Assembly (NCBI RefSeq): GCF_001280435.1
Contig: NZ_LBIP01000021.1
Location: forward strand, 62,001 to 126,000
Length of the DNA: 64,000 nt
Direction: 5' to 3'
Origin: Mangrovimonas xylaniphaga
Lineage (GTDB): Bacteria > Bacteroidota > Bacteroidia > Flavobacteriales > Flavobacteriaceae
Part shown: positions 43,938 through 51,290 of the stretch, piece by piece
Numbering within the stretch: the stretch's first letter is position 1
How the letters are laid out: each line of letters starts with the position of its first letter
Program-made: the position numbers and the translations under genes
Notes under the pieces: generated by a model
What the model was told of the DNA's origin: nothing
Databases searched by the model: none
What the model saw: the letters and a program-made list of their open reading frames with translations, nothing else

Positions 43938-43945
43938 TACTTTTG
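43938..43945 (+). promoter_or_regulatory. candidate -7 box before the cobalamin riboswitch
   Basis: TACTTTTG is a perfect TAnnTTTG match, ending 8 bp before the riboswitch. No clear -33 element at 19 bp. Confidence 0.5.
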
Positions 43946-43953
43946 CAGAGAAT

Positions 43954-44148
43954 TTTGGTTCCGTTAAACTTAATTGTACGGATTAAAAGGGAATCTGGTG
44001 TAAGTCCAGAGCTGTTCCCGCAACTGTAAGCATAGTGTCCAACTTTTATTGGGCATCTCTTTTGAAAAAGAGTTACTGTTCACTTCATAACCACTGGTGA
44101 AAACTGGGAAGGTAAAACAGTAAAATGCGAGTCAGGAGACCTGCCAAT
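43954..44148 (+). promoter_or_regulatory. cobalamin (adenosylcobalamin) riboswitch
   Basis: The conserved cobalamin aptamer blocks occur in order: GGTTCCG (P1/J region), AAAAGGGAAT, GGTGTAAGTCCAG, GCTGTTCCCGCAACTGTAA, CCACTG, GGGAAGG, and the B12 box AGTCAGGAGACCTGCC at 44130-44145. It lies upstream of the TonB receptor and on the same strand. Downstream at 44164-44188 a hairpin AAAACTTTT / AAAAGTTTT sits 6 nt before the receptor ATG, so control may act on translation. High B12 is expected to shut off the receptor. Confidence 0.95.
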
Positions 44149-44163
44149 TTCATAACTAGATAT

Positions 44164-44188
44164 AAAACTTTTCGGGAAAAAAAGTTTT
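44164..44188 (+). promoter_or_regulatory. hairpin between riboswitch and receptor start codon
   Basis: A 9-bp perfect stem AAAACTTTT / AAAAGTTTT with a 7-nt loop CGGGAAA ends 6 nt before the ATG. It is a plausible expression platform; the T run after it is too short for a strong terminator. Confidence 0.45.
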
Positions 44189-44194
44189 AACACT

Positions 44195-46030
44195 ATGAAA
44201 CAGGTTTTTACATACATCGCGGTTCTCTTGGCAGTTTACACTGGCCAAACACAAACGTCATTGGACTCTTTGCAACAATTGGATGAAATAGTAGTAAAGA
44301 CCGATACTTATTTGAAAACATTTTCCAATACACAATCGGTGTCTACCCTTAAGGACAGTGTTTTAATGCGAAGTGCTTCGTCTTTATCCGATGCTTTAAA
44401 TTTCAATAGTTCCATTTACTTCAAGGAAAATGGGCTGGGAATGGTGTCTTCCGCGGCATTTAGGGGAACTACGGCGCAGCAAACGGCAGTAGTTTGGAAT
44501 GGCATCAATATCAATTCTCAGTTTAACGGGCAGACGGATTTTAATACCATCAACATTAGAAATTTTGATGAAATTGATGTGCGAAGTGGGGGAGGAAGTG
44601 TGCTTTACGGGAGTGGTGCCATAGGTGGTTCTATTCACTTGAACAATGTGCTGCATTTCAATGAAGGATTTAGCAATAGATTGTTTGCTCGTTATGGAAG
44701 CTTTGAAACATTGGATTTGGCTTATCATTCTGGATATTCCAATGACCGAATGAGTGTAAATGCCTCATTGAGTAGAACAAGTTCTGAAAATAATTATGAC
44801 TTTGTGGATAGTGAAAAGTCTAACTTGAATGGAGAGTTTTACAACACTAGTTTTTCTGCAACCATAGGCTATAAATTGAGTTACAAAAGCTTTTTGAAGT
44901 TTTATAGCTATGTGTTTGATGGTGATAGACATTTTTCTTTGCAGAGTCCTTCAGAAACTCCAACGAAATACAAAGATTTCAATACCCGAAATATGTTGGA
45001 ATGGGATGTGTTCTTTGGAGGTTTTAGGTCTAATGTAAAGCTGGCCTATATCACAGAGCGGTTTAAGTATTTTGGAAATATAGCTTCGGATTCCTATACT
45101 TTTGGTGAAGCGAAATCCCTTATCGGAAAGTACCAGTTGGGATATAGAATTGCCAAGGAAACGTATCTACAAGGCGTGTTGGATGTCACTCATACCAATG
45201 GAGAAGGCTCCAGCATTTATGAAAATGAGCGCACCATTACAGGCGGAAGTTTATTGTGGAAGCAGGCTATTAAAAAGTTCTTTTATGAAGCTACTTTAAG
45301 GAAGGAAATCACTCAAAATTACGACAGTCCCCTGTTATTTAGTTTGGGACTTCAATACGAGTTCAACAAGGTATACACACTTAATCTGAACGCTTCCAAA
45401 AATTATAGAATCCCTACTTATAACGATTTGTATTGGGCAGGAAGTGCCAATCCTAATTTGAATCCTGAAACTTCTTATCAATTCGAAATTGGGAACAATA
45501 TCTCCTTTAAAAATGGTTCGTTTTCAGTCATTGGATTTTATAATGATATAAGCGATATGATCAGATGGTTGCCTAATGGTTCCAATTGGAAGCCTATCAA
45601 TACAGACCATGTAGAGGCTTATGGATTGGAGACTAGATTGGAATACCAAAGGGTTATTAGGGATCATGAATTTTCATTCAATGCTAATTATTCCTATATA
45701 AAATCGGAAGATCAGGAAACCAAAAAACAGTTGACTTATGTACCATACCATAAAGCATTTGGAGGAGTAGGCTATCAATATAAGGCACTAAGTGCTTACT
45801 TGCAATCTGTATTTACCGGTGAGGTGTTTATACTTTCTGACAACAATCCTAGGTATGTTGTGGATAGTTATTGGTTACATAATACAGGGTTGGAATACGG
45901 ATTTGGAAACTCCCAATCCTGGGTTGTTGGAATACAAGTTAAAAACATAATGAACAAAAATTACCAAAGTGTGGCCAATCGCTGCATGCCTGGTATCAAC
46001 TATAACTTATACATAAACTTTAATTTTTAA
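44195..46030 (+). CDS. btuB: TonB-dependent outer-membrane receptor, BtuB-like
   Basis: A 611-residue outer-membrane receptor. Signal peptide about 1-20, then a TonB-box-like LDEIVVKTD, a plug domain (about 40-150: FRGTTAQQTAVVWNGI, IDVRSGGGSVLYGSGAIGGSI) and a 22-strand-type barrel ending in phenylalanine (LYINFNF). At 611 residues it is the size of E. coli BtuB and lacks the carboxypeptidase-like N-terminal domain of SusC proteins. The cobalamin riboswitch in front is strong evidence that it imports vitamin B12. Its partner lipoprotein gene starts 3 bp later. Confidence 0.93.
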   Translation: MKQVFTYIAVLLAVYTGQTQTSLDSLQQLDEIVVKTDTYLKTFSNTQSVSTLKDSVLMRSASSLSDALNFNSSIYFKENGLGMVSSAAFRGTTAQQTAVVWNGININSQFNGQTDFNTINIRNFDEIDVRSGGGSVLYGSGAIGGSIHLNNVLHFNEGFSNRLFARYGSFETLDLAYHSGYSNDRMSVNASLSRTSSENNYDFVDSEKSNLNGEFYNTSFSATIGYKLSYKSFLKFYSYVFDGDRHFSLQSPSETPTKYKDFNTRNMLEWDVFFGGFRSNVKLAYITERFKYFGNIASDSYTFGEAKSLIGKYQLGYRIAKETYLQGVLDVTHTNGEGSSIYENERTITGGSLLWKQAIKKFFYEATLRKEITQNYDSPLLFSLGLQYEFNKVYTLNLNASKNYRIPTYNDLYWAGSANPNLNPETSYQFEIGNNISFKNGSFSVIGFYNDISDMIRWLPNGSNWKPINTDHVEAYGLETRLEYQRVIRDHEFSFNANYSYIKSEDQETKKQLTYVPYHKAFGGVGYQYKALSAYLQSVFTGEVFILSDNNPRYVVDSYWLHNTGLEYGFGNSQSWVVGIQVKNIMNKNYQSVANRCMPGINYNLYINFNF

Positions 46031-46033
46031 ATC

Positions 46034-47113
46034 ATGAAAAATATATTTCAGTTTTTAGCTCTGTCTTTATCTGTAGGGCTATTTTTTACCTCATGTAGCA
46101 GCGATAATGATGATTCCGTTACGCTGCCTGTTGAAGAAGGACAATATGAAAATGGGATCTTGGTATTGGCTGAAGGAGGAAGTCTTTCTGGATCGGTTTC
46201 CTTTGTGGCGAACGATTACAGTTATTCAGAAAATAGCATTTTTTACTCTGTTAATAATCTGGAATTAGGCGTTTATGTACAATCAATGGGTTTCCACGAC
46301 GGTAAAGGGTATATTGTAACGGATAACAACACTATTAATGTTGTAGATAGATTTACGTTTGAAAAAGACGTGACCATAACTTCAGGATTGTCATTGCCTC
46401 GTTTTATTGCTTTTGCTAATGGTAAGGGGTATGTAACCAATTGGGGAGACGGATTCATTGGTGATGATGATTTTGTAGCCGTTATTGATTTGGCCACAAA
46501 TTCTGTAGAAACCACGATTCCTGTAGGTGAAGGTCCAGAGCAAATTATTGCTGTTGGAGATAAATTGTTTGTGACTCATAAAGGGGGATATTCCATAAAT
46601 AACATTGTGTCGGTGATAGATACTGCTGATAATTCTGTGGAAACTATTGAAGTTTATGATACTCCAGATGAAATCCTAATGAGTGATTCAGGAGATTTAA
46701 TTGTCCTTTCGGAAGGTGCTACAATTTATGATGAGAGTTGGACAGTAGTAGGGTATACTCAAGGTGCAATCACAAGAATAGATCCTGCAAACAATTCAGT
46801 AGTTTCTGAGATTCCTTTTGAAGAAGGCAGCAGTCCAAACTTGATGAGCTATGCCAATGGGACTATTTACTTCCAAATGGGAGGGCAAATTTTTGAAATG
46901 TCGGAAAATGATACTGCGTTACCTACAACCGCAATTGTAGATATAACCGCAATGTCACCCTACGGATTTAATGTGAAAGACGGAATGGCCTATATAACGG
47001 ATGCTAAAGACTATGCTTCTTTGAGTGATTTGTTAATTTATGACTTGGCCACAGGGAACTTAACCAATACCATCGAAGTTGGTCTTGCGGCTTCTAAGGT
47101 TTACTTCAACTAA
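46034..47113 (+). CDS. surface-exposed beta-propeller lipoprotein, BtuG-like
   Basis: A 359-residue lipoprotein: lipobox FFTS-C21 followed by SSDNDD, an acidic signal that in Bacteroidota sends lipoproteins to the cell surface. The mature part contains repeated YncE-like blades (GKGYIVTDNNTINVVD, GKGYVTNWGDGF, VAVIDLATNSVETTIPVGE, VSVIDTADNSVETIEVYD, IYDLATGNLTNTIEVG), forming about seven blades. Such a propeller directly after BtuB fits BtuG, a high-affinity B12-binding surface lipoprotein described in Bacteroides that caps BtuB. It is 3 bp after btuB and under the same riboswitch. Confidence 0.8.
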   Translation: MKNIFQFLALSLSVGLFFTSCSSDNDDSVTLPVEEGQYENGILVLAEGGSLSGSVSFVANDYSYSENSIFYSVNNLELGVYVQSMGFHDGKGYIVTDNNTINVVDRFTFEKDVTITSGLSLPRFIAFANGKGYVTNWGDGFIGDDDFVAVIDLATNSVETTIPVGEGPEQIIAVGDKLFVTHKGGYSINNIVSVIDTADNSVETIEVYDTPDEILMSDSGDLIVLSEGATIYDESWTVVGYTQGAITRIDPANNSVVSEIPFEEGSSPNLMSYANGTIYFQMGGQIFEMSENDTALPTTAIVDITAMSPYGFNVKDGMAYITDAKDYASLSDLLIYDLATGNLTNTIEVGLAASKVYFN

Positions 47114-47130
47114 AAAAGATAATATTGTAT

Positions 47131-47164
47131 AAAAAAATGGCCGCTATTTAGCGGCCATTTTTTT
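47131..47164. terminator. bidirectional terminator after the btuB operon
   Basis: A 14-bp perfect stem AAAAAAATGGCCGC / GCGGCCATTTTTTT with a 6-nt loop; its right edge touches the stop codon of the convergent S41 protease gene. Confidence 0.85.
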
Positions 47165-48602
47165 ATTTAAAAGGAGAGTGATCGTCATCCAAATACATAA
47201 AGTCTTCAAAAGGATTCTTGTCTACGTCAGAATCGATTGGTTTTAAGAAAGGCTTTTCAATCGAAGGCGCAAATCTTCCTGAACTTCCTTGGATGTCAGC
47301 CAAAGCAGCCGCCAAAAGCGGTTCGTTTACGTCTCCTAAAACACCTAGGTTTAAAGCGCTTTCAATGACTTCAATATCAGGAACCAATCCGCTGGAAGGC
47401 ACTGCTTCATCAAGTGAATTGATAGATTGTGCAACCAAAGGCTGTAGAGCATAAGTATGTGTAGGATTTCTATTTTGAGCCGTAAAGTTTGGTGAATCGT
47501 ACACTGTAATAGAGGCTTGACTTTTTCCAACAGTTTCGTCTCCCACCACAACAACATCGATATAAGGATTTAAACTATTAATGACCAACTCACTTGCCGA
47601 AGCTGTACGAGCAGAAGTGATAATGTACACTTTACTCAAGTTAAGATGGTTAATTGCAATACCATTAAAACTATCTTTAAATTCGTAAGTTGAATTTTGA
47701 GATTGAAGATCGCTGTTGTAAATAAGTTTTGAGAAGTTTTCGCCCGTAAACTGTCCTGTCACCATGCTTCCCAAAAGCGAAGCTGTATTTACAGAACCAC
47801 CTGGATTGTAACGGAAATCCATAATTAGGTGTTGCACATTGCTAGCTTGAAATTCGGCAAAAGCATTGTTTAGGTGGCTATCGTAATTATTGTTAAATCG
47901 ATTGTACATTAAGTAGCCCACATTTTCTCCATTCACTTCCAAAATACTGGAAATATAAACAGGGTTTTCATTATAAACTACTTTGGTTAAGCTTGTGGTC
48001 TGTCCATTAGATTCTACAAAGTCATCCTCATTTTCGGGAGTGCCATTATCATTATAGTCTACAAAGCCCAAAGTGTAACTTTGTTGATTTAAAAGTTGAC
48101 CGTAATTATCTATATTCAAAACCGTTCCATCAACCGAATTAAATATTTGCCCTCTCTGTACACCCGCAGCTGAAGCTTCACTGTCATTTAAAACCATTTT
48201 AATGATTCCAATGACATTTGAAGAGTTTTCTGGGAATTCATAAAGGGTATACTTAAGCCCGTTGCTATAGGAAGTGCCATCAAAACTTTGTTCCAAAGCA
48301 ATATAATCATCCACAATAACACTAAATCTATCAACGGTTTCACGTTGGTAAATCAAGCTTTCAAACAATTCTTCGGGCGTCAAAAAACCGTTGAGATAAT
48401 TACTGTATTCTTCATTGGAAGCAAAGCGGTTGTCTGCAAGATCAGGGATTTCACTTTTATAGAGATACCAAAAGTTCATGCCTTTCCAAACGAAATCTTT
48501 GACATTAGTTGTAGAAGAACTAATGGTGTCATCCATATCGTCAAAACAGCTTGTGGCTGTAAAAAGGACCAATGCCAAAAGGCTCAATTTTAAAAACTTC
48601 AT
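47163..48602 (-). CDS. S41-family peptidase lipoprotein
   Basis: A 479-residue lipoprotein protease: lipobox TATS-C19 followed by FDDMDD, an acidic surface-export type signal. A PDZ-like region (about 110-190: GIIKMVLNDSEASAAGVQRGQIF) precedes the S41 catalytic domain, with HLIMDFRYNPGGSVNTASLLGS and the serine nucleophile in ITSARTASASELVINSL, and a lysine in GDETVGKSQAS. C-terminal-processing peptidases cleave unfolded or tagged extracytoplasmic proteins. It diverges from the second ECF sigma operon over 245 bp, which may link the two, but this is only positional. Confidence 0.88.
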   Translation of the reverse strand: MKFLKLSLLALVLFTATSCFDDMDDTISSSTTNVKDFVWKGMNFWYLYKSEIPDLADNRFASNEEYSNYLNGFLTPEELFESLIYQRETVDRFSVIVDDYIALEQSFDGTSYSNGLKYTLYEFPENSSNVIGIIKMVLNDSEASAAGVQRGQIFNSVDGTVLNIDNYGQLLNQQSYTLGFVDYNDNGTPENEDDFVESNGQTTSLTKVVYNENPVYISSILEVNGENVGYLMYNRFNNNYDSHLNNAFAEFQASNVQHLIMDFRYNPGGSVNTASLLGSMVTGQFTGENFSKLIYNSDLQSQNSTYEFKDSFNGIAINHLNLSKVYIITSARTASASELVINSLNPYIDVVVVGDETVGKSQASITVYDSPNFTAQNRNPTHTYALQPLVAQSINSLDEAVPSSGLVPDIEVIESALNLGVLGDVNEPLLAAALADIQGSSGRFAPSIEKPFLKPIDSDVDKNPFEDFMYLDDDHSPFK

Positions 48603-48772
48603 AGGTTATTTTTTTGATGTCGCTTATTAAATAAGCTTCAAAGTAGGTTAATAAGCTCTAAATTTACTTACATTATGGTGAATTAAAAAAATAATTTATA
48701 ACGTGTTTTAATTTCTGAACGTCAATAAACACAAGAGATTACGGTATTCAATAAAAAATATGTTTTTACGCC

Positions 48773-48797
48773 GTAACAAAAAATAAGGTATATCGTC
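48773..48797 (+). promoter_or_regulatory. candidate ECF-type promoter of the sigma/DUF4252 operon
   Basis: GTAAC (48773-48777), 16 bp and CGTC (48794-48797) resemble ECF sigma promoters (AAC -35 and CGTC/CGTA -10 elements). There is no TAnnTTTG box in this 245-bp divergent region, so self-activation by the sigma factor is a reasonable guess. The leader would be about 45 nt. Confidence 0.4.
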
Positions 48798-48847
48798 GTA
48801 AGGATAGAAAGCGATAATAGAACGTTTTCGACTGACCAAACCAAACA

Positions 48848-49357
48848 ATGACACAGAGTGATTTTGTACATATTGTAATGCCTTTAAAGGATAAGGTTTT
48901 TAGACTGGCAAAGCGCTTGTTGGTATCTCGGGAAGAAGCCGAAGATGCCACTCAAGAGATTTTTGTGAAGTTGTGGAACAACAAACAGAAAATGGCGGAG
49001 TATAAAAATATTGAGGCATTTTCTATGACCATGACCAAAAACTTTTGCTTGGATCGTTTAAAGTCCAAACAGGCACAAAACCTAAAAATTGTTCATAGCA
49101 ATTATCAAGATCATAATGTGGCGTTGCAAAGGGAAGTTGAAGTAAGGGATAGCATGAGTTGGGTATCCAAAATCATGGAAGAATTGCCAGAACAACAACA
49201 AATTATCATACAGCTTAGAGATATTGAGGGGTATGAATTTAGTGAGATTGCCAAAGTAGTAGACATGAACGAAACCGCCATTAGAGTGGCATTGTCTAGG
49301 GCAAGGAAAACAATAAGAGAAAAATTAACACATACGCACAGTTATGGTATTAAATAG
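48848..49357 (+). CDS. ECF RNA polymerase sigma factor
   Basis: A 169-residue ECF sigma factor. Region 2 is shown by LLVSREEAEDATQEIFVKLWNN in its core AEDATQEIFVKLW and the MTKNFCLDRLKSKQ segment. Region 4 is shown by LPEQQQIIIQLRDIEGYEFSE in part and the helix-turn-helix IAKVVDMNETAIRVALSRARK. Its end overlaps the anti-sigma gene by 14 bp. A candidate ECF promoter precedes it. It differs clearly from the ECF factor at 17.0-17.6 kb, so the window holds two separate sigma modules. Confidence 0.93.
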   Translation: MTQSDFVHIVMPLKDKVFRLAKRLLVSREEAEDATQEIFVKLWNNKQKMAEYKNIEAFSMTMTKNFCLDRLKSKQAQNLKIVHSNYQDHNVALQREVEVRDSMSWVSKIMEELPEQQQIIIQLRDIEGYEFSEIAKVVDMNETAIRVALSRARKTIREKLTHTHSYGIK

Positions 49358-49835
49358 TATAGAGCGGTTGCTGGAAAAGTACGATAATGGTGAGACCAGC
49401 TTGAGAGAAGAAGCGCAGTTAAAGGCCTATTTTGCTCAAGAGGATGTGCCACCACATTTAGAGTCGTACAAGGTAATGTTCCAGTATTTTGACGCTACAA
49501 AACAAGAGCAGTTTACCAAGGACGTTCCATTAAAACCTAAGAAATATCAATTGTATAGATGGATTTCAGTCGCGGCAGTAGCAGTTCTTATGGTGTCGGT
49601 GTATTTACTTACCGATACAAAACAAGGGTTGGAGAGTCTTAGCCATGATGAGCTAATGGCCTACAACCAAACAGTGGAAGCTCTCAACCTAGTGTCTACA
49701 AAGTTTAACAAAGGAGCAAGTAGTTTAAACGCTTTGAGCCTTGTCTCCCAAAATTTGGAAAAAGGTGTGGAGTCTATGAACTACGTAGGAGAGTTTTCAG
49801 AAACAACAAACAAGATTTTTAACCTAAGTAATTAG
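49344..49835 (+). CDS. single-pass membrane protein, probable anti-sigma factor
   Basis: A 163-residue protein with an N-terminal cytoplasmic part (LLEKYDNGETSLREEAQLKAYFAQ) of the short-helix type common in Bacteroidota anti-sigma genes. One membrane helix lies about residues 74-92 (SVAAVAVLMVSVYLLT), followed by a periplasmic tail with LEKGVESMNYVGEF. No enzyme motif. The 14-bp overlap with the sigma gene indicates coupled translation, as expected for a sigma/anti-sigma pair. The assignment rests on size, topology and context. Confidence 0.7.
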   Translation: MVLNSIERLLEKYDNGETSLREEAQLKAYFAQEDVPPHLESYKVMFQYFDATKQEQFTKDVPLKPKKYQLYRWISVAAVAVLMVSVYLLTDTKQGLESLSHDELMAYNQTVEALNLVSTKFNKGASSLNALSLVSQNLEKGVESMNYVGEFSETTNKIFNLSN

Positions 49836-49851
49836 AAAAAGAAACAAGATT

Positions 49852-50472
49852 ATGAAAAAATTAGCGCGTTTTAGCACATACGTAAACCAAACACATACTA
49901 TGGGCAAGAGTTTAATTATAATGGTAGCCTTGGTATTATTGCCAGTGCTGTCATTCGGTCAGAGTATTTTCGATAAATACGAAGATCAAGATGGGGTTAC
50001 TTCTGTCATTATCAACCAAAAAATGTTCAGCATGTTGGCTAGTGTCAATGTAGATTTGGACGATCCAGAAGCTCAACAATTTATGGATATGGCCAAAAGA
50101 ATTACAGGTCTAAAAGTATTTACTACAGATAATATGGAGGTTTCCAAAGATATGAATGCAACAGTAAATAGTTATCTTAAAAGTTCCAGTTTGCAAGAAC
50201 TAATGAGAATTAAAGATGGGGACCAAACTGTAAAATTCTACGTGAAGGAAGGAAAGGATGAAAACCACGTTAAGGAGTTGCTGATGTTTATTAACGGACT
50301 TACAGAATACACTAAAGACGCGGATATCACTATAAATGGTGAGAAGCGTGAAGTGGAAACAGTGTTGTTGTCTTTGACGGGAGATATTGACTTACGTCAA
50401 ATCTCCAAAATGACTAATAGCATGAACGTCCCTGGAGGCGAGCATTTAGAAAAAGCAGGTAAGAAAAATTAA
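49852..50472 (+). CDS. DUF4252 family exported protein
   Basis: A 206-residue exported protein. The signal peptide is unusually long if the first ATG is used (cleavage near LSFG-QSIF at about residue 37); an internal ATG at 49900 (MGKSLIIMVALV) would give a normal one. The mature domain begins FDKYEDQDGVTSVIINQKMFSML, the DUF4252 hallmark, and later has TVKFYVKEGKDENHVKELLMFING and LLSLTGDIDLRQIS. The function is unknown. It lies 16 bp after the anti-sigma gene and is followed by a lipoprotein paralogue. Confidence 0.85.
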   Translation: MKKLARFSTYVNQTHTMGKSLIIMVALVLLPVLSFGQSIFDKYEDQDGVTSVIINQKMFSMLASVNVDLDDPEAQQFMDMAKRITGLKVFTTDNMEVSKDMNATVNSYLKSSSLQELMRIKDGDQTVKFYVKEGKDENHVKELLMFINGLTEYTKDADITINGEKREVETVLLSLTGDIDLRQISKMTNSMNVPGGEHLEKAGKKN

Positions 50473-50476
50473 GATT

Positions 50477-51022
50477 ATGATACCATCAATCAAAAATAGC
50501 ATCTGGTTGGTAGCCTTGGTTATAGCTTTATTAAGCTGTAGCCAAGGACCAACGTTGCAAACCTATTATGTAGATAACGAACTTAAACCAGGTTTTACCT
50601 CTATAGATGTTCCAACTAGTTTTTTGAATATAGAAGAAACGTCGTTAACCGAAGAGCAGAAAGAAGCCTATGAGTCGGTTGATAAATTGAATATGTTGGC
50701 TTTTGTAGTATCCGATTCCAATAGAACGGAATATGAAACTGAGGTAGCAAAGGTAAAGACCATCTTAAAGGATCCTAAATACCAAGAACTTATTAGAGGA
50801 GGAAATTCTACAGACGGACATTTTGTAGTAAAGTATCTTGGAGAGGAAACCAATATCGATGAATTGGTGCTTTTTGGAGATTCCAACGACAAAGGATTTG
50901 CTATTATCAGGGTTTTGGGCGATAACATGAACATTAACAAAATCATGAAATTGTCATCGGTGTTGGAAAATGCAGATTTGGGAGAAGCCGAAATCGGGAA
51001 GTTTGCCGAAATGTTCAAGTAG
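50477..51022 (+). CDS. DUF4252 family lipoprotein
   Basis: A 181-residue lipoprotein with lipobox ALLS-C21. The mature part is a diverged DUF4252 domain, alignable with the preceding protein at TEYETEVAKVKTILKDPKYQELI, HFVVKYLGEETNIDELVLFG and IRVLGDNMNINKIMKLSSVL. The gap to the upstream gene is 4 bp. One free and one anchored paralogue under an ECF sigma suggests an envelope response with a paired output. The operon ends at the terminator at 51043-51076. Confidence 0.85.
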   Translation: MIPSIKNSIWLVALVIALLSCSQGPTLQTYYVDNELKPGFTSIDVPTSFLNIEETSLTEEQKEAYESVDKLNMLAFVVSDSNRTEYETEVAKVKTILKDPKYQELIRGGNSTDGHFVVKYLGEETNIDELVLFGDSNDKGFAIIRVLGDNMNINKIMKLSSVLENADLGEAEIGKFAEMFK

Positions 51023-51042
51023 AAGAATAATAAATAACACAT

Positions 51043-51076
51043 AAAAAAAATCACCTTGATTCCAAGGTGATTTTTT
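51043..51076. terminator. bidirectional terminator after the DUF4252 operon
   Basis: TCACCTTG / CAAGGTGA stem, 4-nt loop, A run on one side and T run on the other; shared with the convergent purB unit. Confidence 0.8.
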
Positions 51077-51097
51077 ATTTATAGATGTAATACTATT

Positions 51098-51274
51098 TTA
51101 TTTTGATTGTTTATCAGAAAGAATCATCACACAGAAATAGGCGATGAATGCTCCAAAACTGATAAACAATAATAGTTTGATCATGAAATTGTCCAAAATG
51201 TCAAAAAGCCCCGAGATAAAAAATCCAGCAGCAATCACAGCTGTAAAAATTACGGATAGGACATTTCTGCTCAT
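51098..51274 (-). CDS. 58-residue two-helix membrane protein downstream of purB
   Basis: A short gene on the minus strand: MSRNVLSVIFTAVIAAG, then FFISGLFDILDNFM, LLLFISFGAFIAYF and a polar tail ILSDKQSK, ending TAA. Two hydrophobic stretches (about residues 5-23 and 33-52) suggest a two-pass inner-membrane protein. It begins 16 bp after the purB stop and ends 22 bp before a terminator, so it fits as the last gene of a purB transcript. The function is unknown. Confidence 0.6.
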   Translation of the reverse strand: MSRNVLSVIFTAVIAAGFFISGLFDILDNFMIKLLLFISFGAFIAYFCVMILSDKQSK

Positions 51275-51290
51275 AATCTGTTAAGTCAAA

